From: Larix kaempferi
Taxonomy: Eukaryota > Streptophyta > Pinopsida > Pinales > Pinaceae
NCBI GenBank assembly: GCA_027924585.1
Contig: BSBM01000151.1
Span: forward strand, 13,949,001 to 14,013,000
DNA: 64,000 nt
Reading direction: 5' to 3'
Shown: in pieces, positions 23,560-34,440 of the stretch
How positions within the stretch are numbered: position 1 is the stretch's first letter
How the letters are laid out: each line of letters starts with the position of its first letter
Notes under the pieces: generated by a model
What the model saw: the letters and a program-made list of their open reading frames with translations, nothing else
Databases searched by the model: none
What the model was told of the DNA's origin: nothing
Made by a program: the position numbers and the translations under genes

Positions 23560-24330
23560 AATTTGTTATATGAATTCAATATTAGTTGGGATTATACTTT
23601 ATTATTATTTTATGGATCATGTGAAGGATTTGTGGGTAAGGGGAATTATGTTTCATCAAAAACCTCATTCAAAGATTTAGTAAAAAATAACTCAGCCACA
23701 TCATCTCCCCATACATCAGTCCTACAAGATGCACATATAGTGGATAATATAGATTAGTTACCACAGTTAGAAATGTTTCATTCGCGCATCACTAGAATTA
23801 ATGATTCTTACAAATATAACTCATTTATCTACCACTAAACTTATAACCTATATACGTTCATTCATTCAGCGTGGACAATAGATTTTGAAATACGCATTTT
23901 CTCCAAGGTATTTATTTATTTATTTCAATGATATTGATGTATATTATAAAGTAATGGAGGAAGGACCATGGTTTCCAAATTTCAACACAAATATTATGTT
24001 AGTGACCATAACCCCAATATGGGTTAGAATTATTAATCCACCCCTTCATTTTTTTAGTATTCCAACTTAGGCCATAGGGTACAAGATGGGTACATACATC
24101 AAAATATACATTGAATATATGTGTTGAAATATATATTAGAGAGGTTATTTAAGATATAATCACTCTCAAGTGCAATAATTACAAGTGGAAATAACATTTA
24201 AATAATGAAAACACAACTTTCTGTTGTTAGAATTGTACACAAAATGGACATATTTATGAATATTTTCCATTAGCTCACCTTCCTCCTCATTAAAAGAAGG
24301 GCTCTAAAGAAAAATCCAAATGATGTAAAT
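23560..24330 (+). pseudogene. LINE-type ORF1 / DUF4283 relic
   Basis: Across two frames I read EGFVGKGNYVSSKTSFKDLV and, after a frameshift, FEIRIFSKVF, YLFQ(F)NDIDVYYKVMEEGPW, then VTITPIWVRIINPPLHF and, past a TAG, AIGYKMGTYIK. This order (FKD..., VLEEGPW, TPVWVRLPNLPLHFW, IG-LG-FIK) is the DUF4283 signature of plant L1-type ORF1 and related proteins, which bind element RNA. The zinc knuckle that should follow is not readable. No reverse transcriptase follows, so this is a short fragment. Confidence 0.6.
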
Positions 24331-26539
24331 CTCTACAATATTCTAAGCTCATAGTTTTAGAAGATCAGGAGGTGATACACATTCAATATCCAGATTCAAA
24401 GAATGCTAAAGACTCGGTTGCAGAAACAAGGAATTAGAATATTTACTCCAAGGAAAGGAATCAAGAGGTTGGACATCCTAGAGAGATACACTCTATGGGG
24501 GCCATAGTATGCATGGATTCCATAACTAGGGGAACAAAAATAGTACATGATCCTCTTAAATTAGGAGTAGGTCTCAACAACACCCTTTGGATACCTGACA
24601 ATAGAGTTGTATATGGTTTTAGTCAACCTTTCCCCATTAGGGTGGACAAAGGTCAAGAACACGAAAGAGAAGAAAAAATGATTGCTCGGACTATCTCAAA
24701 TCCCGATCATATTATTTTGGCGTATTTATGTCAATGCTCTTTGAGCGATACTTTGAACTTGTTTAGTATGAAAATGTTGAAGCCTTAAGGATCTTGTTTT
24801 CAAACCCTATGATCAATTATCCTCTCATGCTTAAAACTTTCACAAAAGTTCTTTGTTTTTATTGTGTCTTGAAAACATAAAGATTGTATTTTTTGTTCTT
24901 TTTTAATAGAAATACATTTTTTCTTGGAAAAAATGTCCTTAGTTAGCATAGCTAGAGAATTAAAGATAGATAATATATATGAAAGTGTGTAGACTACAAT
25001 GAAAAATTGTATAATGAAATAGATCCCTTTATTTATATTCCAAAAGAGAGAAATCTTGACCAACCTCTTTAAGGGTGCAACCTCCAAATGACAACTGATC
25101 CAATAGGATAATAATCCCTAATAAAACATTACATAGCTTCTCACCTCTATAAACAGTTTCTCACTAGTACCCAAGGCCTAATCACTAGTGGTCCCATTTT
25201 TTATTAAGTACCAACTACCTAGCAACATTTATTCCGTGAGGAATACCCCTTTACATTAAAATTAACCACACATCAACTACCTAGTGAGCCTTATTCAAAG
25301 AAAATGACCCTATACATTAATTAACTCTCAAATACCCATATATAATCGTATGTCCCTTTTCAATATGCCATGATGTTCTATGTACGATGTCATCATATGT
25401 CCTTCCATTAATTAAATAACTAACAAAGTACCAATACTGAATCTTCCCACGCAATCTTAATGCCTTCAATATGTTATGGCATCCCATGCATGATGTGATC
25501 ATATGGACTAAAGGTCCAACTTAGGTACCTACGTACTCACCAAGAGATATGTGTAGTCATAATGTTTCATCGTATTCACGAATGAAAAATGTATGGGTGA
25601 TCAATATGCATTCAGAAAAGTAGATGACATATATAATCTTCCATCTGAAATTTTTTAGCGTATTCATGAATGAGAAATGTGTGGGTGAGAATACTCACCA
25701 ATGCGAAATGCACAGTTAGAATTTTTTCAGCATATTCATGAATGAGAAATGTGTGTGACCAACAGTCAATATGCAAGATGAGAAAAGTAGATGATTGTTG
25801 AAGTCCCGGATGTGATGCTGGAATATTTTCCAAGGCAAATCAACAGAAGGTCACATCCCAATCTGAAAGGATTCAAACAACCCTACACAAGAGTGGTTCT
25901 ATCCCCAAATTGTTTGGTGTGACAGACTCCTACGGATATTAGGCCTTTGCTGGCACTTATGTGAATGGATCTGAAAGGATCTGTCTTCCTGTGAGGGAAG
26001 ATTAAAATGTGTTTTATAACTGAGGGGGCAAGTAATGTTAGCTTAAGAAATATCTACTTGAGTTAGATCTGGATTAAAAATATGATTTAAGTTTGCAGAA
26101 CAATCAAATCTTGATTATTAATAAGTATTTCACCAATTAATAGACATATGAATTGGATCTGTACCTATTAGCTTAGGACAAAACTAGCAATGACAATTGA
26201 CTAATTTTACCCAAAGAATTGAAGCATATGTGGGACTGTTCTGTTATGATATGCTAATTGACAAACTAGCATGAATGTAATTATAATTGTTTATCATTTG
26301 CAGAAATAGATAAAATGAGTTAAACAAATAAATTCATTCAACACATAATAACACCTGAATTGTATGTTAAGATAAATCCAACCTACGGATTGATGCAATT
26401 ATTGAATTTGCAAAATAAAACATAGTTGATTCAATAATGGAAATGAGAAATCATAATCTATCAAATAAATTTGACAAATTATACAGAAGGGATGGCAAAG
26501 AGAAACTGACTGTAATTCATTAAGCTTGCAAAAAATTAC
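24331..26539. other. AT-rich stretch without recognised gene
   Basis: No coding family was recognised; the ORF-like segment at 24495-24788 may be decayed LINE sequence. At 25655-25760 a phrase ATTCATGAATGAGAAATGTGTG occurs twice with a third partial copy upstream. A purine stretch, GAGGGGGCAAG, followed by TGTTAGC at 26036 looks like a polypurine tract with an LTR start, but nothing upstream supports an element. Confidence 0.4.
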
Positions 26540-29500
26540 AATGTCCTCAAAGAAACAGACCGTCTCCAGTTCTCCTCTGGTGATTTCTTTTCCCCTTCTC
26601 TCATTATGTTCTTCAAGGACATCAGAATGATGCTAAAAAACCTTATATTCCTCTTGAATTTCATTCCGGAATTCAAATAGCTCAGTCAAGAGTTTCTTAT
26701 GATCTTCATTTATTCTAAGAGCTAGCTCCTTGAACTATTCCTTGGAGAATCTAGAGAAAGAGGAGGTGGCTTCCTTTGCCACTGAATACTTAAACTGCTA
26801 CTCAAGTATTGCAATATTTTCAGCATAGCACATGTTTAGGACTTGTGCTTCCTGTAGCTGCTGCTGGAGAGATATGTTTTGTGCCTAGAGGTCTTTTAGC
26901 TGACTATCATGCTCATTTCTCAACTCTTGAAGTTGATATTGACGTTGTTCTTCGATTTCAGTCCACTCCTGCCTGAGCTTATGAAGTTCTTGCTGCTTGG
27001 CCTCAATCTCCTTGTTCAATGAAGTAACTGAGTCATAATTATCCCCTGAAAAGGCCCCCATTGAAACAACAGTCTCAAGTGCTTCTTGTTGCACATATGT
27101 GGATGTCTTCTTCCAAATGACCTGATTTGGGATAGGAACCTGGATGACAGTCCCTTCCCTTTGTCTTTTATCTCCTCTTTTCACCATTTCTTTCTTTGAC
27201 TGGATGTAAACATATTCACCCAAACAAACTACAACATCCTCCCCAAAATCAGCCACTATGTCAATTGTGGAAGTGGACACATCAGAAGTTGCAACCAAAC
27301 GGGTAGTTTGGGAGACATCAGAATTTGGAATAGGGATGGAGATTTGAGTGGTGGGGATGGAAGAAGATATAATGTTGGAAACAGATGGTAAGGTGAAGGA
27401 AGTGGAAGGTGGAGAAATGATCTTTGGGAGTGAAAAAAATATGGGAATCACAAGTGGTTCTATAGATGTGGTGGGAACTTGATTTTCAACATCCTATGTA
27501 AGTCTGACAGAAATTGAGATCACAATTGGCTCTTGTGAAGTCACTACAGGGGTTAACAATGGTTCATTTGATGTGAGTACAGGAGTTATGATATCAGACA
27601 AATAGATGGAATGTAAAATGATTGGAACCTCCAATGATATAGAAGATGTTGCAGCTATTGCAATAGTAACCTCTGGAAAGTGAAAATCAGGAAAAGAAGC
27701 GTCAACATTTAAGCTCTCCAAGGGATCAGAAGAGACCGAAGTAACATAAATTACCTCAGGTAGGGTGCTAAAAAAAACAATAGGACATGAAAATTTAGAG
27801 GGAAGAGTTTCATCATCCTCCTCATCACTGTCCGATATATGGAGAATGGTTACCTTGGGCACAGGACCCTCAACCGTTTGCTTCTTTGTTGTATTTGTTG
27901 CAGCAACAACTTGAGTTTCAACTACTGAGGTCAATACTGCCAATTCTATTTTCATCTCAGCAGCCGACTAGATCAAAGCATTGAGGTTTTCCAAAGGCCT
28001 AGGATGCAGTGTATATTCAACAGGTTCCTTGCCTTTGTCATCGGCATGGTGAGTAAGCATCAAGGGGGTGCTTACTTTCTGGGCTTCTTTCTCAGCCCTA
28101 TCCTTCTGAACCTTATCATCAAGTGATAGTTCAAACTTTTGGTATTGCAAGACTTAAGTCTTGAGCTCTTGTTGATATTGAAATATGAAGCTTTGTTCTA
28201 CTGGGGAGGAGGCTTTGTTCATGACTTCAGAAAATGAGTCAACACCCTGATAGATGGAGTCATTAGGTTTATTCTGGTGAGAATACTCACTTTTCATGTG
28301 CTCTTGTGCAAAGTGATTTACCAAAAATGACTTAGGATTGTGCATCCTCTTCAGAGCTTTCCCAAGCTTAAGGGAAACAACTTTCTTTCCAAGTATTCCT
28401 GCATGGGTTGAGTTCTGAATTTTCAAAGGTCCAAGATGAAGTGGGAACTTAGGCCACCCTCTTATTTTGGCTCCTGTGAGTTTGGGAAATACACCATCTA
28501 TAACTGTCTGATAAGAAATCTCTTCCAATAGTAGTCTGTCTGGCACAATTACGAGAAAAAGATGTCATATTTTGATACCCCAAATCCTGACATAGTAGAA
28601 ATATTCTCCTACGTACCAGTCACCCATAGTAGAGACCAGTTCCTTGGCATGCTCAGAGAAGGTGGGAGCATTTTCCTTGAAGACCATCAAGTGAATTGTA
28701 CCAATAAAATGATCAAAAATATCATAAATCAAAGGCATGAAATTTCCTTCCCATAATGCAAAGTAGTAAATATGCACAGGAGGTGCGGACAAAGTCCAGT
28801 TCCATCCCATGGAAGGAAACTGGAAAGTAGAGCAAAAGATATCCATGGTATATGCCGAATAGAAGAATGGAGGCCTTCTGGAAGTTGGGGTATTCTGGTA
28901 TTTCTCAATTGTTGCCTTGATCTCCACTAATAGAATTTGAGCGTAATATAAGGACTCTCCTGTAGTGAGTACATGGTGGGAAAGGGGTGCCCATTCAGCC
29001 TTAAATATTGAGCAATCTGGCAACCCATATAACCTGCAAAGCATGGCTGCCAGTAAGGATAACGACTCTTTGAACCAAGAGACAAGGTAGGATTTTTCAT
29101 CCTTGGGCATGAGGCTTGTAGGGTTATTCATCCATGATTTCAGCATTTCATTGAAGTTGAATTTATTGTTGGCGGAGCCCAGGAATTTGGCATTCAGCAA
29201 TTGGTCGGGTTTTCTTAGGGCATAATCCCTAGCGAACGCTTCAGGCCGGAAGGAGGTTAAATCTGCCCCGTACTTGTCATTTAAAGAGCGGTCCTGAGGG
29301 CTAGAATGGTCAATTATCCATTTGATGGCATCGATATAAGGAATGAGGGTCAGTCTAGCCACAATGGCATGTAATTCAGACTGGATTATGTTCTTATAAA
29401 AGGATTGGTTTTGCTGGATTTCCGAAAGATCATCATTGTCGAAGATGGAATAAATATGTGACCAATCCAGGTGAAGAGTCTCAGACACTCTGCCACTGGT

Positions 29501-29626
29501 ATCAGAAAGGATGTCATTGTTTGGGTCTTTGTTCTTGACTTCCCTTAAGTCAGTTTTTAAACGGGTGATTCTCGACAGGTTTGGGAAAACTTTGAAGAAA
29601 TATGATAAATAAGCAAAAACGATCAA
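26540..29626 (-). pseudogene. ORF G: about 1,030-codon coiled-coil ORF decayed only by nonsense mutations
   Basis: All readable segments (29626-28562, 28546-28154, 28150-27968, 27955-27494, 27451-26885 and on to about 26540) lie in one frame. Stops are TGA 28565-28567, TAA 28154-28156, and TAG at 27968-27970, 27494-27496, 26885-26887 and three more in the tail. The N-terminal about 360 residues form a globular part with WAPLSHHVLTTGESLYYAQI, DIFCSTFQFPSMGWNW and VGEYFYYVRIWG. After a basic segment (RGWPKFPLHLG, HAGILGKKVVSLKLGKAL) comes an acidic Ser/Thr-rich linker with HISDSDEEDDE. The C-terminus is Gln/Glu-rich coiled coil (LNKEIEAKQQELHKLRQEW). The upstream end is a TTG, so the start is unknown. 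No catalytic domain was recognised. Layout resembles ORF H. Confidence 0.55.
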
Positions 29627-29639
29627 TATAAATGATTTA

Positions 29640-29999
29640 ACCCATTGAGCTATCAGAAAACAATAACGAAAGTGTCAAAAAACCAAACTAAGATGAAGAA
29701 GAATGTAAATTGGTAGGACTAGGAAGAAATCTGCAATAAAATATTCACCTAAGTGGAATTTGCAAATTCGAAAAACGGTAGAAAAATCGTAGAAATTCGA
29801 AATATTTAAGAAACGGTGGAATAAATATGAATCATATAATTGAAATGAAATCAATGGCTAAGATTAAACAATGAAAAGTGGAAAAGGAAATGCGGGTGGG
29901 AATTTTGTAAATTTGATTTTTGGTTTCCGCAATCTGCAATGCGGGTTGCGGGTTACGGAAATGCAAGTTGAACTTTTAAGTGTTTTGGTGTTTCTGCAA
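29640..29999. repeat. Upstream flank of ORF G with an interrupted hairpin repeat; left target-site copy of element B
   Basis: At 29925-29960 CCGCAATCTGCAATGCGGG-TTGCGGGTTACGG is one copy of a hairpin-like repeat that continues at 57.5-57.8 kb on the other side of the A/B insertion. Bases 29995-29999 (TGCAA) are the probable left target-site duplication of B, against CGCAA at 57452-57456. Confidence 0.65.
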
Positions 30000-30328
30000 T
30001 GTAGCTAGGGTTTTCACCCTAGCTTGTGCAAATGAGAACCTACTAAGGAGAAGGGACTCCTTAGTAGCAATTCAGAAAAACAGTAAATGAAAGACAATAC
30101 ATTAAAATGGTAATTATTCTAAACATGTGCATAAAACAGAAAAGACGAGATAATAAAAGTGGTTTTTGTATTCATTATACCTCCAATGTGAAGGTTGGTG
30201 AAGCCTTTGCAGCAGTCCAAGAGGGTTGCTTCCAAGCTTCCAGTTTTGCTCCTTTCTCTTTCTACGAAGGGTGTTGGAAATGGGCCAAAGGGGCACTCAA
30301 ATGTGAAAGTAGCTCAAGGGTGAGCTAG
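30000..30328 (-). repeat. 3' LTR of element B, outer piece
   Basis: It begins TGTAGCTAGGG (the CA end of the LTR on the minus strand) and matches 56738-57066 with about a dozen differences. It stops at the GCTAG target copy where element A is inserted. It carries both U5 hairpins described for this family. Confidence 0.9.
30324..30328. other. Target-site duplication of element A (left copy)
   Basis: GCTAG at 30324-30328 is repeated exactly at 42170-42174. The flanks rejoin to match the uninterrupted 5' LTR of element B (GGTGAGCTAGGGTTTC near 57057-57072), which proves the insertion boundaries. Confidence 0.93.
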
Positions 30329-30664
30329 TGTTAACACCCAAAAAGTGCTCACTACCTCATCTACCCATCACATGACTCATTTGTCCATATTTCCTACCAT
30401 ATTTACCTTCAGAACCCTAAAATCCCCCTAAAAAGCCTCCAAAAGGCCATAAAACCATCAAAAAAGCCTCAAAAAGGCTAAAAAAAACCCTTTTCCCTCC
30501 AAAAATATCCAAAGTTCCTCCAAAATAGCAAAAACCCTCTAAAAAGGGAATAAAAAATATAAAATAATGAGGAAAATGAGGAAAAAGGAGGAAAAAACCC
30601 TATACAGCTCACCTAAACCATATGGTTCCCAAAACCATGGGCCAGCACTCCACCACCAAAAACC

Positions 30665-30672
30665 TATAAATA
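30665..30672 (+). promoter_or_regulatory. TATA box in the 5' LTR of element A
   Basis: TATAAATA in the context CCTATAAATAGG is conserved in the 3' LTR (41763-41770) and, reversed, in both LTRs of element B. It is the likely core promoter of the family. Confidence 0.7.
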
Positions 30673-31003
30673 GGTGATGGAAACCCCTCATTTCATATCC
30701 ACAATCAAGTATACCCTTACTCTGCCAAAATCTCTCTTGAAACCCTAGCTCACCCTTGAGCTACTTTCACCATTGAGAGCCCTTTTTGGCCCATTTCCAC
30801 CATTGGAGAAAGAGAAGGAGCAAAGTTGGAGTTTGGAGCAACCCTCTTGGATCATTGCAAGAACTTCACCAACCTCTACACTTGAGGTAAAATTTCAATA
30901 CAAAGAAAACCATTTATTATTTATTGTCTCTTATGTTTCATGTACATGTTTAGAATAATTTCCATTTCAATGTATTGTCTTTCATTCATTGTTTATTGAA
31001 CTG

Positions 31004-31068
31004 CTACTAAGGAGTCCCTTCTCCTTAGTAGGTGCTCATTTGCACAAGCTAGGGTGAAAACCCTAGCT
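31004..31068 (+). other. Two conserved perfect hairpins at the LTR 3' end
   Basis: CTACTAAGGAG (31004-31014) pairs with CTCCTTAGTAG (31021-31031) around a 6-base loop. AGCTAGGG (31047-31054) pairs with CCCTAGCT (31061-31068), ending three bases before the LTR terminus. Both occur in all four LTRs of A and B. The RNA version would lie in U5 just before the primer site. No function is known to me. Confidence 0.8.
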
Positions 31069-31071
31069 ACA

Positions 31072-32640
31072 GTCTATTAACCCTTTTTCTGCGTCCTGCC
31101 TGCGGTTTTCGGTCATTTTCCAGCAACCCGCCGGTGCCTTTTGGCGTTTTTCATGCGTCCCGCCTACGGCTTTCATCCATTTTCCCGCAACCCGCCTGCG
31201 ACTATCAGCGTTTTTCCTGCGTCCCAATTGCGACTGTTGAGCTGATTTCCGTGGTCCAACCGCACCAATTTGCCAAAAACCCGCGGTTTGTTTTCAACAT
31301 TTTTCCCTGTTTTGAACCTAGCACTTTGCTGCACTATTTTCTGCACCAACACAGCCATCTGTCCTACCTGCATCCACACTACCTTACAGCCTTTTTCTGC
31401 AGTTTTATTCCTGTTCCATTTATAGAATAGTTTTTTAATTTTCATCATTTCAAATTGAAAAAAGAAAATTGTGCATTTCAAAGGTTAATTTCTGTCTTGT
31501 TATTTCTAGTTAGAAAGCTGCCCCCCTTGTGGCACTTTTATTTTGGGTTCATTACCTCACACGCACACACTCTGTCACCTAATTCAAGTGAGCCTTAAAA
31601 AGTACTTAACACAACCAAAATTTTAACCCCACTTGGGGAACACATAAGAATTTTTGTAGTTAGGTAGGATCGAGGGGATAGGCATCCAAATAACACCCCT
31701 CGGTTGCTTACACTTGAAACATAGCTGTTGTTCATTAGGGAACCAAAATCCCCTAGTATTTTTTGGCACGGTCACAACCAGTTTATCAGAGGGCATCTCC
31801 CCTAGGAGGGTTGAAGTCGCTAGACTGGTTCCGGAGGCCTGAGTGGAATACCGCAATCCATTCAATAACCGAAGGGCTACCTTTCACAGTTCTCGGGGTA
31901 TCCCTGTATGGGGGTACTACGGTAAAAGGACCAAACGGCAGATTCACCTTTTCTGGACATGTCATGAATAGGGTATCTTAGTTGCCTTTCTTCTAGGATT
32001 GACTACCCGGTGTCCCTCCCGATAGGGGGATATCTTTAGCCACTTGGCTCTCCTGTCCATATTGTCTAACTTGGATTTCATCACCTTGCAGAGGATATGT
32101 CTAGTTGATTCAAAATACTATTTAGTTAGGTGTTTGCATGCTCCCTTACCTCCTTTTGGTCTAGTGAGTCCACTATTTTTATTTTTTAGGAAACCTGTTG
32201 CTTGTTGGTATTCTGACCATTTCTGTTGATACTCCACTTATTGTAGCACAGCTGTTACAGTAGGTGTTTTGAGTTGGTTGTTGGCCTGAGTGCCATATTT
32301 TTTGAGCTCTCATTCTGCACATTTGGTTGCATTAGGGTTTTTGAGCTGGTTTTCACTCAACACAACCCCCAGATATTTGACACCATCTGTCACCATTGAG
32401 TCCCCGAGACATTCTCGGCGCCTCAAGGGAGAGCCCCCACAGCACGGTTCACTTGACACCACCCGTCCTAGACATAGATCTTCATCACTTGATACCACTT
32501 ATCATAGATCTCGAGCTTTGTCCCTTGACTCCACTCGTCAATGGCATAGAACTCCGTCACCTGATCTTGACGCCCCTTATTTCACCACTGATTCTGAGGC
32601 AGAGTCCGAGAACCCCATTTACACCGCACCAACCAGCCCC
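31072..32640 (+). other. Leader of element A; PBS absent, short minisatellite
   Basis: The LTR is followed by GTCTATTAACCC, which has no tRNA-like match and corresponds to the B leader only from about 56.50 kb inward. About five degenerate copies of the roughly 32-bp leader repeat (GCGTCCCGCCTGCGGCTTTC type) lie at 31091-31240, far fewer than in B. The segment to 32640 aligns with the B leader and an N-terminal gag extension whose start codon is uncertain. Confidence 0.7.
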
Positions 32641-34440
32641 ATGGCTGGCGTGACTTCCACCCCTTTCTTTGTAGGGACCATTGGTGGAGCATCCACCACC
32701 ACACCAGCTACCACACCCACTTTGGGTATGCCCTCGATGGGGCCCCCATCTACCATTCCGATCACGACACCCATTCCAAAAGCTGGAATACCTATTCCCA
32801 CTCCATCAGTGACTCACACTACCTTTGGCGGCACAGGCCCGTCCCATACCACTTTCATCCCTCCACTTGGGGGCAACATCCCGAACCCAGCCCCTCCACT
32901 TGGGGGCATTGGCCCCAATTTGGTCACACCCACTAGTATGTCACATCTTCTACTAGTTTGTCATTCATGGCTAGCCTCAACCTTCCTGACCTAGCTAGAC
33001 TAACTAACAATCCCAATAGACATGACCCTGCGTGGCCTCACATGCCTACCAAGCTCCCCTCCGACATCCCTAAGTTTGAGGGAAAGGCAGGTGAGGACCC
33101 CTAGAACCATATTATCTCCTTCCATCTATGGTGTTCCTCCAACTCCATAGTGGACGACTTTGTCTGCCTCCGTCTGTTACAGCGCACCTTCACTGGCTCT
33201 GCAGCTAAGTGGTACATTGAGCAACCCCATGGGACCCATGCTACCTTTACCTCCCTTGCCTCGACCTTCCTGCAGTTCTTTCAGTTACCTGTCCGCTATG
33301 ACGTGGGAGTTGAGATCCTACTGTCTTGCAGACAGAACACGGCTACCCACATCACTGACCACATTCATGAGTGGCGTCGACGCTGCAGCCTCTGTAAGAT
33401 CAAGTTAGATGACCGTATCTTCTTAGATTGGTTCCTAAAATCCCTCCTTCCTATCATTGCCAAGGATGTAGCATCCGAACGACCCTAGTCTGAAGAAGAG
33501 GCCATCCTTAAAGCCCAGCAATTTGACCTCATATACGCCCAGTCGGGTTACCTCTATACCATTATACCTGACGCCCCTCGTGGCGATTCCTCCCAGCACG
33601 ATGCATCGGGGGCATCCCATGCCGCAGACGGCATCATTGGCCGTATTGCGTCGCATCCCCAACCCTTTTCCATAGCACGTCCTAGCCATGGCCTTGACCT
33701 TTCACGGGCTACATCACAGTCCGGAGCTACCAATTCGTATGCTCCCATGCCACATCCTCCCCATTCCCATGGACCCTCATGTCCACCTCAGTGCTTTGGG
33801 CACGCCTCCCCCGCCTATGCCCCCCCGATCGCACCTCAGCCGTATTACCATCCACAGGTTGCACCAGCTCCTGTGACCTCTCAAGCCCAACCTGCTTATT
33901 ACCCACCACAGGCAGCCCCTGCGGCCAACCCAAAACCCGCTCCGCAGACAAATTAGCAACCCCCACAAGGTTCAGCACCTACGCAGCCTCCACCTGCATA
34001 TTATCCTCCGCAGCCTGCTCCAGCACCTGCGCAACCCCAGAACCCACCTGCTACCCAAGGGCAAGTATACGCCCAACAAAATCAGCAGCAAAACCAAAAC
34101 AAACAGCGCCAACAGGGCCAGCAAAACCGTGGCAAAGGCCGTAACCGTGGGAACAACCCTCCTCCAGACCAAGGTGGTCAACCTCCCAATCCCCCAGACA
34201 ACAATAATGTGGCACCTGCCAACCAAAAGCCTGATCGACCACCCAAGCAAGCCAAAAACCCTAACTTGTGAACTAACCATCCTTGTTCTATTTGCGGGGT
34301 CTATGGCCACTACACACATGCTTGCCCACATTTGGAGCGAGCTCAGAAACTCTGGGTTGATGATTCCCATCACCAAGGGCATGCAGCTCCTCAAGCGCCG
34401 CCCAACCCCCCACCCCTTTAGCAGCCACCTTTGGTACTGC
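32641..34440 (+). pseudogene. gag of element A
   Basis: The ATG at 32641 (MAGVTSTPFFVGTIGG) is conserved in B and is my preferred start. A Thr/Pro-rich N-terminal part (frame 1) shifts to frame 3 through a 1-base deletion near 32947, where B reads CATCCTTC and A reads CATCTTC. The capsid core follows: NLPDLARLTNN, PKFEGKAGEDP, RLLQRTFTGSAAKWYIEQPH and QNTATHITDHIHEWRRR. A long Pro/Gln-rich tract and a perfect CX2CX4HX4C knuckle, CSICGVYGHYTHAC, at about 34.28-34.32 kb close the domain. Stops at 33102, 33486, 33954, 34269 and 34419 each align with CAG or CGA codons in B. Confidence 0.85.

Larger units (their letters stand above)
30329..31071 (+). repeat. 5' LTR of element A (743 bp)
   Basis: TGTTAACACCC...CCCTAGCTACA, nearly identical to 41428-42169. 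A TATA box, TATAAATA, lies at 30665-30672. Two perfect hairpins sit at its 3' end (31004-31031 and 31047-31068). The U3 part is rich in AAAAAGCCTC-type repeats. Confidence 0.95.

Noticed and set aside
26026-26045. Polypurine-like GAGGGGGCAAG followed by TGTTAGC, suggesting a plus-strand 3' LTR
   Set aside because: No pol sequence upstream and no second LTR or matching end could be found.
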